A stretch of 43,914 nt of DNA. It comes from CAZPUI01 sp964415525. Its GTDB lineage: Bacteria; Acidobacteriota; Holophagae; Holophagales; Holophagaceae. Each line of letters opens with the position of its first letter. Position 1 is the stretch's first letter. The notes beneath the pieces were generated by a model that was not told where the DNA came from, ran no database searches, and saw nothing but the letters and a program-made list of their open reading frames with translations. The stretch lies in assembly GCA_964415525.1 (NCBI GenBank), contig CAYQAS010000022.1, positions 1-43,914 on the forward strand, in the 5' to 3' direction. Shown one piece after another: positions 34,734-42,194 of this stretch. The translations under genes and the position numbers were made by a program.

Positions 34734-35501
34734 CTAAATAGCCCCCTTCTCTGGCGGCATTGAGGCAACTCTCCTGATGGCCTTCATCCCTTTGTTCGTG
34801 GAGGGGCGGCCATATTTGTCGAGAATGGCTTGCTCTCCATATTCAGCTTCCATGATCGTGCGATATATCACTGCGGCCACGATCTTCTTCCGGCATCCGT
34901 GGACTTCCGCAAATTCCCAACATGCCCTCGCAAGGGCATCCGATAGCGATCCATGAAGTCGGGCAGCTAATGTGACATTGCCGCGATTAACGGTCAAATC
35001 GTCGATCATATATGTTTTTTGACGGGCCAATTCTGCAAGACACTTTAGGCGAATGTACCAGAGACCTCCTGCTGCCATTTCATTGCAATATTTCAGATGT
35101 TCATTGTTTGAGCTAGATAGTTTGATTGTTGTTTGATGATCGTGATTTGGTAGTGATTGAGGAGCTGCATACTCAAGCAAGTGATTGGTGATTGGAGCAC
35201 TGTTCAAAATCTCCACAGTGCCAAGATCAAGTTTTGAGATGAAATCTCCCAATTCGTCGGCTTTTTGTGAGAGTTTAACCAAATTGTCCTTTACTGCTTC
35301 TCCGCTTTGGATTTTTTCGTATTCAGTTGTTATTCTGCGAAATTCTTCCCAGATCGCCTCTAGGCCATTTTTGAGTATTTCTAGGTCTGCCACACTCATT
35401 TTTGGAGCCAGGTAAAGCGCGGCTCTGTGGAAAATCTGAACGCGGGTCTTTCGTTCTGCCTCTACTTTCTCGCGAATCTTTTGAATGCTTGCGCTGTTCA
35501 T
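34734..35501 (-). CDS. Element protein of unknown function
   Basis: Start taken as the ATG at 35501, with AAAGGT eight bases upstream; the frame extends to a GTG at 35540 overlapping the previous stop but without a good ribosome-binding site. 255 residues, AT-rich, mainly helical with a coiled-coil-like middle (about 20-90). The C-terminal part (RLHGSLSDALARACWEFAEV) could be a small helical DNA-binding region. No family recognised. It is 35 bp after the ribbon-helix-helix gene and 66 bp before the AlpA-like gene, so it belongs to the same operon. Confidence 0.65.
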   Translation of the reverse strand: MNSASIQKIREKVEAERKTRVQIFHRAALYLAPKMSVADLEILKNGLEAIWEEFRRITTEYEKIQSGEAVKDNLVKLSQKADELGDFISKLDLGTVEILNSAPITNHLLEYAAPQSLPNHDHQTTIKLSSSNNEHLKYCNEMAAGGLWYIRLKCLAELARQKTYMIDDLTVNRGNVTLAARLHGSLSDALARACWEFAEVHGCRKKIVAAVIYRTIMEAEYGEQAILDKYGRPSTNKGMKAIRRVASMPPEKGAI

Positions 35502-35536
35502 CGAGTCGACCTTTCGTGTCGTACCAGCCCCTGTCA

Positions 35537-35920
35537 TCACTCGTGCAGCACAGTACTACGGCGATTTGTAAGTTCGTGAGAGACCATGTGGAGCGCCTGA
35601 GTCCATGCTCTACGTAGAGCACGGATTGCCAATTGCGGATCGTCTCGATGTGCCTCCATGAAGAGCGAAGCATCTTTCGCCAGTTCCAAGGCTATTGAAG
35701 GTAGTGGTAGTGGCGGGGTGGGTGCGGGATTGCCTATGAGGCCAATGCGAATCAGGTCTTCCACCACGCGCCAAACAGGAAGGCCCACTGCCTCTGCATG
35801 CGTTTCTAGGACGAAGGCGGCTTCTCTGCTGAGACGGACTTGTACGGGCACCACGTCACCACGTTTCGGCCGTCCACCGCCCTTGCCCTGTCCTACTCCG
35901 GGATTGTTTGCTGTCGCCAT
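35537..35920 (-). CDS. Ribbon-helix-helix-type small protein
   Basis: 127 residues. After a basic, glycine-rich start, the segment VPVQVRLSREAAFVLETHAE (about 24-43) has the beta-strand plus helix look of ribbon-helix-helix DNA-binding proteins (MobC, CopG and ParG types), continued by LPVWRVVEDLIRIGLIG. The C-terminal half is helical and unrecognised. GGAGG precedes the ATG. It is the first gene of the replication operon and lies directly downstream of a 12-bp palindrome, so it may autoregulate. A role in mobilisation is an alternative. Confidence 0.7.
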   Translation of the reverse strand: MATANNPGVGQGKGGGRPKRGDVVPVQVRLSREAAFVLETHAEAVGLPVWRVVEDLIRIGLIGNPAPTPPLPLPSIALELAKDASLFMEAHRDDPQLAIRALRRAWTQALHMVSHELTNRRSTVLHE

Positions 35921-35956
35921 GGGTGCCTCCCTGGATGAGGGTGCACGCGCGCGCGA

Positions 35957-35996
35957 GAGATATCAAGAAGGTTATTGCATGCAATTACTTTTGATA
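35957..35996 (-). promoter_or_regulatory. Promoter/operator region of the replication operon
   Basis: A perfect palindrome ATTGCATGCAAT (35974-35985) is flanked by the inverted arms TATCAA (35961-35966) and TTGATA (35991-35996). On the minus strand, TTGCAT (35984-35979) and TATCTC (35962-35957) form a plausible -35/-10 pair with a 16-bp spacer, placing the palindrome over the -35 box, about 40 bp before the ribbon-helix-helix gene. Confidence 0.45.
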
Positions 35997-36076
35997 ACGA
36001 CCATTATGTAACCTTGAAATGTCACAAACGAATCATGGCCATGTGCGCCTGACGGCGATGCATGGATGCTTTTTTG

Positions 36077-36622
36077 TCAGGGACGAAGAAGGTTGTTGTT
36101 AACTGAGAGCAAATTTATCGATTCGGTTTTAAAGTCTCTATCGTGCGTGACCAATGCGTAGTCTTCATTCGCGCACATGAGTGACACGGCGCGATCATTG
36201 ATGTCTATCCCACCTCCCGAGAGGGCGGTGTCAAAATCGGCATAGGTCATTTTGTCAAAACCGAGACAAACAGGCGTTCCGATGGCGAATATGTTTTTAG
36301 AAAATGCCATTGCGAGTTTGGTGGCATGGGCGGCATGCGGGCTATTTCTAAAATCTTTGAATGTGCCTGTGTAGCCATTATTTGAGGCTGTTTGATGTCC
36401 CCATCTTATCACACGGTTTACATACTCTGATACGATGGTGAATGGGAATACTATCCGTTTTTTGTCTTGCATGAGGTTTTTTAGTAATTTGCTGTATTCT
36501 GCGGTGGCGTGCTGGTTTTTTGCGTCATAGCCGAATGGGCTATTGATGTAAATCCATACGCAGGCATCAAACACATAGGTGTCTGTCTTTAGGTCTTGGT
36601 ATTTGCTTGTATGTAGTCTCAT
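36077..36622 (-). CDS. PIN-domain ribonuclease (putative effector of the ATPase/STAS operon)
   Basis: 181-residue PIN-domain protein, a fold of Mg-dependent RNases found in VapC toxins and many conflict systems. The acidic residues are visible: D19 (VFDACVW), E66 (FTIVSEYVNR), D143 (GIDINDRAVSLMC) and D161 (LVTHDRDF). At 181 residues it is longer than VapC (about 130), with an insertion between the second and third motifs. There is no VapB-like antitoxin next to it; instead it is the last gene of an operon with a STAS-like protein (9-bp gap) and a GHKL ATPase. GGGGA precedes the ATG. The DNA is AT-rich compared with neighbours. Confidence 0.85.
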   Translation of the reverse strand: MRLHTSKYQDLKTDTYVFDACVWIYINSPFGYDAKNQHATAEYSKLLKNLMQDKKRIVFPFTIVSEYVNRVIRWGHQTASNNGYTGTFKDFRNSPHAAHATKLAMAFSKNIFAIGTPVCLGFDKMTYADFDTALSGGGIDINDRAVSLMCANEDYALVTHDRDFKTESINLLSVNNNLLRP

Positions 36623-36631
36623 GCGTTTCCC

Positions 36632-36994
36632 CTAGTCAAATGCCATATCTTGTGCTGCTGTGGCGTTTTTTGGGGATTTGAAGAAGTCTATTGCTGCTGT
36701 GACTACATTTTCTATCATTTCATCTATTTCTGGAGTCGTTTCAGTGTATGAAATGTGCTGCGCGATGAATTCTCTGGTGTAGCGTCCGTAGAGCTGCCCT
36801 ATTGCGGCATTTAAAAATGCCGATATGACGGTCTCGACATTTCTGAACGAAACTTGGACACGGTCTCCGGTGTCGAGCGCTGCTTCTATTGATGAGAAAA
36901 TCGCGTTTCCATCGTCTTGTGAAACACAAAATGGTAAGCCAATGACTTCTGCAAGCTGGATGATGTGTGTGGTGTTCTCTTGTCGTTGGTTCAT
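36632..36994 (-). CDS. STAS-like DUF4325 protein
   Basis: 120-residue protein fitting the DUF4325 STAS-like family: VSFRNVETVISAFLNAAIGQ at residues 48-67 matches the conserved strand-helix of STAS (anti-anti-sigma-like) domains, with S58 where partner-switching proteins carry the phosphorylated serine. Members of this family are often next to GHKL ATPases. The start overlaps the ATPase stop (ATGA) and AGGTGA lies upstream. Likely role: switch protein that is phosphorylated or bound by the ATPase and controls the nuclease. This role is inferred from family logic. Confidence 0.75.
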   Translation of the reverse strand: MNQRQENTTHIIQLAEVIGLPFCVSQDDGNAIFSSIEAALDTGDRVQVSFRNVETVISAFLNAAIGQLYGRYTREFIAQHISYTETTPEIDEMIENVVTAAIDFFKSPKNATAAQDMAFD

Positions 36995-37878
36995 TGTGTC
37001 ACCTGTTGGGCAAGTCGATAATGTTTGTGGTCTATAGCGTTTGATTTTATTTCAAGATTTACGATCGTGCCGGGGAAAATATCTGGAAGTTCGACAACGC
37101 GTGTGCCGACGTTGGATAGTTCCCAGTATGCTGCATCTGATATGATTTGTAGCTTACCCTGGTTGTGAGAAATGAACTCTCGCAATAATTTAAGGCCAAT
37201 GCCCCCTGGGATCGGGCCTCCGATTTTCGTAGTGTTACGTCCATCCATGACCCACACGATTGCTTGTGCTGCGGTGAAACCGGTGCCCATTTTTGCATTG
37301 ACATGTTGTCGAATGCCTACGCCCATGTCACAAATGGTAAATTCGATTTGATGTTGTCGTGGAAAATGCTGGCCACAAACGTGAATTCCATATTTGGTCT
37401 GTGAGTGAATAGATGCATTGGAAAATACTTCTAATAGGTTTTTTCTAAATTCTCTTTTTAGTTCTTCTGACATCGCAGGCAATATTTGTTTCGATTCCAA
37501 TGTGAGGATTGATTTCATGAAATTATTTTCAAATCTAGGTTCGTATCTGTCATACGGAATTGTTGTTCCGTATGTATCTCTGGTTCTTGAATCAATATGC
37601 AAAGATTCTAGAAAGCCATTCTTTTGAAGTACATTCCACAATGATCCGTCTTTTCCGATGGGGCGTATTAGGTTGACATCTAGGTATAGTTCGCTGCGCA
37701 TTCGAGTGACAAGACCTCCAAGCACAGCTGACAAGTTTGCATCCATAAATCCTGTGATTTCAATATTGATTTGTTTGTATTTCCCACTAGATGCTACATT
37801 CCATAAATTGGAAAACCATCGATATCCCTCAAGACTTGATTTTAACAATCTGGTTTGTTGGGTATAAATATCCGGCAT
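36991..37878 (-). CDS. STAS-like / GHKL ATPase fusion protein
   Basis: 295 residues. The N-terminal part (about 35-95; ITGFMDANLSAVLGGLV and LWNVLQKNGFL) reads like a STAS-type fold. The C-terminal half is a GHKL ATPase: N-box LLEVFSNASIH (E150, N154, H158), G1 box CDMGVGI (D184, G188), G2 GGIGLKLL (about 225-232) and a final PGTIVNLEI strand. The fusion combines a switch-like domain with a kinase/ATPase of the SpoIIAB/RsbW/Hsp90 superfamily. It is the first gene of a three-gene operon with DUF4325 and PIN proteins. No good ribosome-binding site is seen before the ATG. Strongly AT-rich. Confidence 0.85.
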   Translation of the reverse strand: MPDIYTQQTRLLKSSLEGYRWFSNLWNVASSGKYKQINIEITGFMDANLSAVLGGLVTRMRSELYLDVNLIRPIGKDGSLWNVLQKNGFLESLHIDSRTRDTYGTTIPYDRYEPRFENNFMKSILTLESKQILPAMSEELKREFRKNLLEVFSNASIHSQTKYGIHVCGQHFPRQHQIEFTICDMGVGIRQHVNAKMGTGFTAAQAIVWVMDGRNTTKIGGPIPGGIGLKLLREFISHNQGKLQIISDAAYWELSNVGTRVVELPDIFPGTIVNLEIKSNAIDHKHYRLAQQVTQ

Positions 37879-37929
37879 GTAAGTTCTGCTATGGTTGTAG
37901 AGAGTGAATTGCCGAGATGGCTAACTTAC
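37879..37929. repeat. Inverted repeat upstream of the ATPase/STAS/PIN operon
   Basis: GTAAGTT (37879-37885), directly against the start codon of the ATPase gene, is repeated inverted as AACTTAC at 37923-37929. The pair brackets the expected promoter zone of the operon and may be an operator or an RNA-level structure. Confidence 0.3.
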
Positions 37930-38087
37930 GTCGGTGCTATCGCGTTCCAGGGTTCCTGCGATTGACATGACGAATGCCCATGGCTAGGTCCATTCTCTGA
38001 TGCTCTTGCGGGCTTTGGGTAGAGGTGGTCTGGGTAGATTTTTCGGATTGGGGCGATGGGATGCGGGGAACTTCACCGTTCATACAT

Positions 38088-39392
38088 TTAGGGGTGAGTT
38101 GATGGTTCGATCTCCATGGGCGCATGGATGCCAAGTTTGGGTGTGAAGCGTCGCACAGCCTCTGCTTTGGCGGTCTGGCACAGATGTCCGTAGTGCTCTT
38201 CGACCATTCTCGTGTCGCGGTGCCCAAGTTGTGCAGCCACATGGTACAGGCTCAATCCGCCATTGATCCATGTGGACGCTGCGGTATGCCGAAGTTCGTG
38301 GAAGACGAGCGCGTCCAGTTTTGCGGCCATGCAGGTTTCTCGCATAGTTCGGCATAGTTCGGCTCGACTCCATGTGCCAAAGGGTGCCTTCTGCTTTCGG
38401 TCGTAGCACGTGCGGGGAAAAATCGGTGCGCTGGATTCCAGCCCTGCAGTGCACTCCTTGAAAAATTCTGCAGCCTCTGGAGCAAGGTGCACGTAACGAG
38501 CCTTGCCGCTCTTCCCCGGGGAGATGTACAGCGTTGCGACAGTTCCTGTCTGATCGAAATCGCGAGCTATGAGTTTTGTGATTTCTCCTTCGCGTGCTCC
38601 GGTGAGGAGAGCCGCCTGAAGCAGTTTGCGAAAGTCAGGTGCGGATGCGGCATCCACTAGGCGCCGCTGCTCTGCAATCGAGAGAAACCGAAGGCGTGCA
38701 ACCTTAGTGCCCTTGAATGGCTTTACATCGCGCCACCCCGCGTCGGTCTGGATGCGTTTGTCGCGGTAAGCGAGATTCAGGGCTGCTTTCAGATTCTTCC
38801 AAACTCGATTCACGGTTTCGCGTCTGGCCCGAATCTCATCGTCGGTCGTCGGGGCTTTCCCTTGTCGGCCTGCACGGTGTGTCGGCGAAGTGGCAGCGGC
38901 GCTCATCCAGTCCTCAATGCGTTTCTTGGTCAGCTTTGCGAGTTCGACTGCGCCAAGGTGAGGGAGTACGTAATGCTCGAGATCTTTCTCGAGGCGATCC
39001 GCTGTTTTGGTTCCTGCGGCTGTCCGGTCCTTCACATATGCGGCGACGGCATCCCCTATGGTGTAGGCCCCAGTCTGAACTCTGTCTCCAGTGGTGGTGT
39101 GGTAGGCCTCTTTGAACCATTCCCTTGCCGCTTCCTGGGCTTGCGAGAACGACAGCACCATCTTTCCGTCGGGGTCTGAGTGGTCGTCTGCCGCTCCAAT
39201 GGCCTTCTGGATCATGGGCGGCTCCGCTGTTGGGTCGTAGTAGCGCGCGATCCAGTTTCCGCCCTTCAGTCCCTTGCGATAGCCCAGGGCACGCCCCTTT
39301 TCAATTACCAGCCAGTAGGGTGCGGCACGCTTCGCCAGCTTTGAGCGGGAGGAGCGGGATTGGAGTTCGGAATCGGGTTTGACGCGTGCCAT
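38088..39392 (-). CDS. int: Tyrosine recombinase / phage-type integrase
   Basis: 434 residues from the ATG at 39392; the start MARVKPDSELQ matches related integrases better than an upstream GTG at 39413. It has an N-terminal arm-binding region, a SAM-like core-binding domain (about 110-210) and a catalytic domain with R267 (LLTGAREGE), K294 or K297 (SPGKSGKARY), H365 and R368 (HELRHTA), H391 (LGHRDT) and nucleophile Y401 (EEHYGHL). It catalyses site-specific integration and excision. It lies at the right end of the element, reading inward and about 140 bp from attR, with its start abutting the right arm-site candidate. Confidence 0.95.
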   Translation of the reverse strand: MARVKPDSELQSRSSRSKLAKRAAPYWLVIEKGRALGYRKGLKGGNWIARYYDPTAEPPMIQKAIGAADDHSDPDGKMVLSFSQAQEAAREWFKEAYHTTTGDRVQTGAYTIGDAVAAYVKDRTAAGTKTADRLEKDLEHYVLPHLGAVELAKLTKKRIEDWMSAAATSPTHRAGRQGKAPTTDDEIRARRETVNRVWKNLKAALNLAYRDKRIQTDAGWRDVKPFKGTKVARLRFLSIAEQRRLVDAASAPDFRKLLQAALLTGAREGEITKLIARDFDQTGTVATLYISPGKSGKARYVHLAPEAAEFFKECTAGLESSAPIFPRTCYDRKQKAPFGTWSRAELCRTMRETCMAAKLDALVFHELRHTAASTWINGGLSLYHVAAQLGHRDTRMVEEHYGHLCQTAKAEAVRRFTPKLGIHAPMEIEPSTHP

Positions 39393-39410
39393 GCCCTCTA
39401 GGATAGGCCG

Positions 39411-39432
39411 CACTCAAAAAATGCTCAAAATA
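39411..39432 (+). repeat. Right integrase arm-site candidate
   Basis: Two tandem 11-bp units, CACTCAAAAAA (39411-39421) and TGCTCAAAATA (39422-39432). They share the 13-mer AAAATGCTCAAAA (39418-39430) with the left-end site in direct orientation. They lie about 100 bp inside attR and directly upstream of the integrase gene, so integrase binding could also repress its own promoter. Confidence 0.5.
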
Positions 39433-39531
39433 TGCCTTGGATTTCGATGGATTTGGGGGGGCACTGGTGGACAGGCTTTTGGCTAAAGTCAGTAGAATCA
39501 GTTCCACAGGTGTCCAAAAATATTCCTGCCT

Positions 39532-39562
39532 GTACAGTGCAACGCCCCGAGGCGGGGGCGTT
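39532..39562 (+). repeat. attR: right 31-bp direct repeat
   Basis: Identical over 31 bases to 29191-29221, including the GC-rich hairpin. Here the hairpin is followed by GCGTGTGG rather than a T-tract, so it is not a canonical terminator. The left flank (TATTCCTGCCT) is loosely similar to that of attL (AGTTCCCCAC), as if the element carries a diverged copy of the RNA 3' part. Confidence 0.88.
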
Positions 39563-39719
39563 GCGTGTGGGATGTTTTGGTGGGATTGCTTGTGGTGGGG
39601 ATTTGAAGCGGGAGTTCCTCTGGGGAACTGGTTGGTTTGGAGGGATGAAAATTGGTGGCGGGAAGCCCCGAAGGGCACCTCACTGACCAGTCTAGGTCTT
39701 TCTCCCTCGCCTCGCCAGT
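39563..39719. other. Gap between attR and the cupin gene
   Basis: Bases from the right end of the element to the stop of the cupin isomerase gene. A G-rich stretch, no gene recognised. It probably represents the original chromosomal sequence downstream of the integration site. Confidence 0.4.
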
Positions 39720-40079
39720 TCAGGAGCGTCCGTAGGCGTCTTCCAGGCGTTCGATATCGTTCTCGTCGAAGTTCCCGAGGCTGACTTCCATGATCCGCAC
39801 GGCATGAGGGTGCCCTTCGGGGCAGCTGAGGCGGTGGGTGCTGCCGGCGGGGAGCCAGAGCTCGGCGTTCTTGTCGGGGGTGATCAGCTTGCCATCCAGC
39901 TCCACCAGGGCGCCCTCGTCCAAGGCGATCCAGAGTTCGTCGCGGTGTCGGTGACGTTGCAGGCTGAGGCGCTGGCCGGGGTTGCAGGTGAGGATCTTCA
40001 CCGTGCACTGGGCGTTCAGCACGAACTGGGTGAAACCACCCCAGGGTTTGGAGGTATGGACCGTGGTGGGTCGCTGCAT
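39720..40079 (-). CDS. Cupin mannose-6-phosphate isomerase (type II C-terminal domain, stand-alone)
   Basis: 119-residue single-domain cupin matching the C-terminal isomerase half of bifunctional ManC/AlgA proteins: TSKPWGGFTQF near the start, then PGQRLSLQRHRHRDELWIAL with metal-binding histidines, and LPAGSTHRLSC. It interconverts fructose-6-phosphate and mannose-6-phosphate. It is 8 bp after the guanylyltransferase gene, so the two halves of the usual fusion are separate genes here. Together they feed GDP-mannose for polysaccharide synthesis. Confidence 0.88.
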   Translation of the reverse strand: MQRPTTVHTSKPWGGFTQFVLNAQCTVKILTCNPGQRLSLQRHRHRDELWIALDEGALVELDGKLITPDKNAELWLPAGSTHRLSCPEGHPHAVRIMEVSLGNFDENDIERLEDAYGRS

Positions 40080-40087
40080 GGAATCTC

Positions 40088-41143
40088 CTACAAAAGGTCC
40101 TTACGTCCCATCGCCTGGAGGCGATCGACGAGGGTCTTCACGTCCTGGGCGCGTTCTCTGGGGATGACCAGTACCGCGTCCCGGGTTTCCACGATGATCA
40201 GGTCGTCCAGGCCGGCACCCGCCACGAGGCGACCTTCGGCATAGACGGCGCAGTTGCGGCTGTCATGAAGGACGGCTTCGCCCTGGATGGCATTCCCGTG
40301 CTCGTCCTTCGGGGTGAACTCAGCCAGGGCGGGCCAGGAGCCTACGTCGGACCAGCGGAAGGAGGCGGGCACGGCGGAGACGTTCGCGGACTTCTCCAGC
40401 AGGGCATAGTCGATGCTGATCTTGGGCAGGCGGGCATAGGCGGCTGGGAGATCCGCATCCTTGCGGCCCTCGGCGGCCCAGGCATCCAGGGGTGCCAGGA
40501 CTTCCGGGGCATGGCTCGCGAGGCCTGTGCGGAGGTCTTTCAACGTCCACACGAACATGCCCGCGTTCCAGTAGTGGCGTCCGCTCTGGAGGTAGACGAG
40601 GGCCTGCTCGATGGGCGGTTTTTCCCGGAAGGCCTTCACATTGAGGACGGCGCCGCTGCCTTCCGTTTCGATGTAGCCGTAGCCGGTCTCGGGATAGGTG
40701 GGCGGGATGCCGAAGGTGACCAGATGGCCCAAGGTCAAGGCATGGGAGGCTGCGAGGGCGAGATCCGCTCGGAACTTCGCCTCGTCCCCAATGAAGTGGT
40801 CGGCCGACAACACGGCCATGGTGGCACCGGGATGTTTGGCTTCCAGGTGCACCAGTGCCAAGGCCAGACAGGGTGCGGTGTTGCGGCCCTCGGGCTCGAT
40901 TAGGACGTTCTCAGGAGGGAGTTCCGGCAGGAGCGCACGGGTGGCTTCCGCCAAAAGCGCCGTGGTGACGATGTAGACGCGATCCGGTGTGAAGTCCGGT
41001 TGCAGGCGCAGCACCGTCTGGCGGAGCAGCGTCTCGCTTCCGGCCAAAGGCAGGAACTGCTTGGGCCGCGCCTCTCGAGACCAAGGCCAGAACCGCGTTC
41101 CGCGGCCGCCAGCCATTACGACGGCAAGTTGGGTCGAATCCAT
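40088..41143 (-). CDS. manC: Mannose-1-phosphate guanylyltransferase
   Basis: 351-residue GDP-mannose pyrophosphorylase. The nucleotide-binding signature AGGRGTRFWPWSREARPKQ is at residues 11-29, followed by VLSADHFIGDE and the conserved FREKP and WNAGMFVW segments. The enzyme makes GDP-mannose from mannose-1-phosphate and GTP. It lacks the C-terminal isomerase domain, which is encoded by the next gene. It lies 69 bp after pfkA in the same orientation. Confidence 0.94.
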   Translation of the reverse strand: MDSTQLAVVMAGGRGTRFWPWSREARPKQFLPLAGSETLLRQTVLRLQPDFTPDRVYIVTTALLAEATRALLPELPPENVLIEPEGRNTAPCLALALVHLEAKHPGATMAVLSADHFIGDEAKFRADLALAASHALTLGHLVTFGIPPTYPETGYGYIETEGSGAVLNVKAFREKPPIEQALVYLQSGRHYWNAGMFVWTLKDLRTGLASHAPEVLAPLDAWAAEGRKDADLPAAYARLPKISIDYALLEKSANVSAVPASFRWSDVGSWPALAEFTPKDEHGNAIQGEAVLHDSRNCAVYAEGRLVAGAGLDDLIIVETRDAVLVIPRERAQDVKTLVDRLQAMGRKDLL

Positions 41144-41212
41144 GGCGTCTCCGTCAGGCGCAAGTCATGCGGCCCTCCATGAGAGCTTACATGCTGAGTG
41201 CCGCGCCGGGTC

Positions 41213-42190
41213 TCAGTGGGAGAGAACCGTGACCAGTTTCGCCAGGGCTGCGGCGGGGGCAGGGCGCGGATCGTGGATGTTGTCCATGGGGATGGCGATG
41301 ATCTCGTTGTGCTTCACGCCCATGTAGAAGCCCGTTTCGCCCGCGACGAGGCGGTGGACGGCCTCGGCACCCCAGCGGCTGCCGTAGATGCGGTCGATGG
41401 CGCTGGGGGTGCCGCCGCGCTGGACGTGGCCGAGCACCACGACGCGGAGGTCGAGGTTGTATTCCTGGCGGAGCCGTTCGCCTACAGAGTAGGCGTTGCC
41501 GAGTTGGTCACCCTCGGCCACCACCACCAGGGAGCTGCGCTTGCCACGCTCCCAGCCGGCACGCAGACAGGTGACGAGTTCCTCGTAGCTGTCTTTATTC
41601 GACTCGGGATAGAGGACAGCCTCGGCACCGCAGGCGATGGCGGTGTGCACGGCCAGCATGCCGGAACTGCGTCCCATGACTTCTACGAGGAAGACGCGTT
41701 CATGGGCGCTGGCGGTGTCCCGGATACGGTCGATGGCGTCCACGGCGGTGTTGAGGGCCGTGTCGAAACCCAGGGTCCGGTCGGTGCCGGGGAGGTCGTT
41801 GTCGATGGTCCCTGGGATGCCCGCTACCGCAAAGCCATGCTCCTTATGAAGCAGGTGGGCGCCGGTGAAGCTGCCGTCGCCGCCGATCACGACCAGCGCA
41901 TCGATACCGGCATCTTTGAGGTCGCGGGCGGCCTGGGCACGCACCACAGGGATCTTCCAGGCCTGACAGCGGGCGGTGTTGAGGACCGTGCCCCCGCGCT
42001 GGAGGATGTTGGCGCATTGGCGGGTGCCAAACGGGCGCCAGTCGTTGTCGACAATGCCCTGGAAGCCCCGGTAGATGCCGTAGGTTTCGAGGTTGAGCGT
42101 AGCGGCTTGGCGGACGACGGCCCGGATGGCCGCATTCATGCCGGGGGCGTCGCCCCCTGAAGTCAGGACGCCGATCTTGCGGATGGCCAT
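41213..42190 (-). CDS. pfkA: ATP-dependent 6-phosphofructokinase
   Basis: 325 residues, typical bacterial PfkA length. N-terminal IGVLTSGGDAPGMNAAIRAV, ATP-site GGDGSFTGA, catalytic TIDNDLPGTD and substrate-binding VEVMGRSSGMLAV and GHVQRGGTPSA are all present. The GGDGS motif is that of ATP-dependent rather than pyrophosphate-dependent enzymes. It commits fructose-6-phosphate to glycolysis. GAGGT precedes the ATG, and the gene follows the lysine-rich protein by 4 bp. It links to the downstream mannose genes through the shared substrate fructose-6-phosphate. Confidence 0.96.
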   Translation of the reverse strand: MAIRKIGVLTSGGDAPGMNAAIRAVVRQAATLNLETYGIYRGFQGIVDNDWRPFGTRQCANILQRGGTVLNTARCQAWKIPVVRAQAARDLKDAGIDALVVIGGDGSFTGAHLLHKEHGFAVAGIPGTIDNDLPGTDRTLGFDTALNTAVDAIDRIRDTASAHERVFLVEVMGRSSGMLAVHTAIACGAEAVLYPESNKDSYEELVTCLRAGWERGKRSSLVVVAEGDQLGNAYSVGERLRQEYNLDLRVVVLGHVQRGGTPSAIDRIYGSRWGAEAVHRLVAGETGFYMGVKHNEIIAIPMDNIHDPRPAPAAALAKLVTVLSH

Positions 42191-42194
42191 GGGG

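Larger units (their letters stand above)
29191..39562. mobile_element. Integrated tyrosine-recombinase element, about 10.3 kb (satellite-like island)
   Basis: Bounded by an exact 31-bp direct repeat at 29191-29221 and 39532-39562. It contains, from right to left, an integrase, an AT-rich ATPase/STAS/PIN operon, a ribbon-helix-helix gene, an unknown gene, an AlpA-like HTH gene, a small duplicated coiled-coil gene, a RepB-primase/DUF927 gene, an NAxxHG-motif gene and a TonB-domain gene. All genes are on the minus strand. Composition is markedly more AT-rich than the flanks in several parts. No capsid, large terminase, tail, relaxase or type IV secretion gene is visible, so it would depend on a helper for transfer. 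Confidence 0.88.

Noticed and set aside
36077..36622. Ordinary VapBC toxin-antitoxin pair
   Set aside because: There is no small VapB-type DNA-binding gene upstream; the coupled genes are an ATPase and a STAS-like protein, and the PIN protein is longer than typical VapC.
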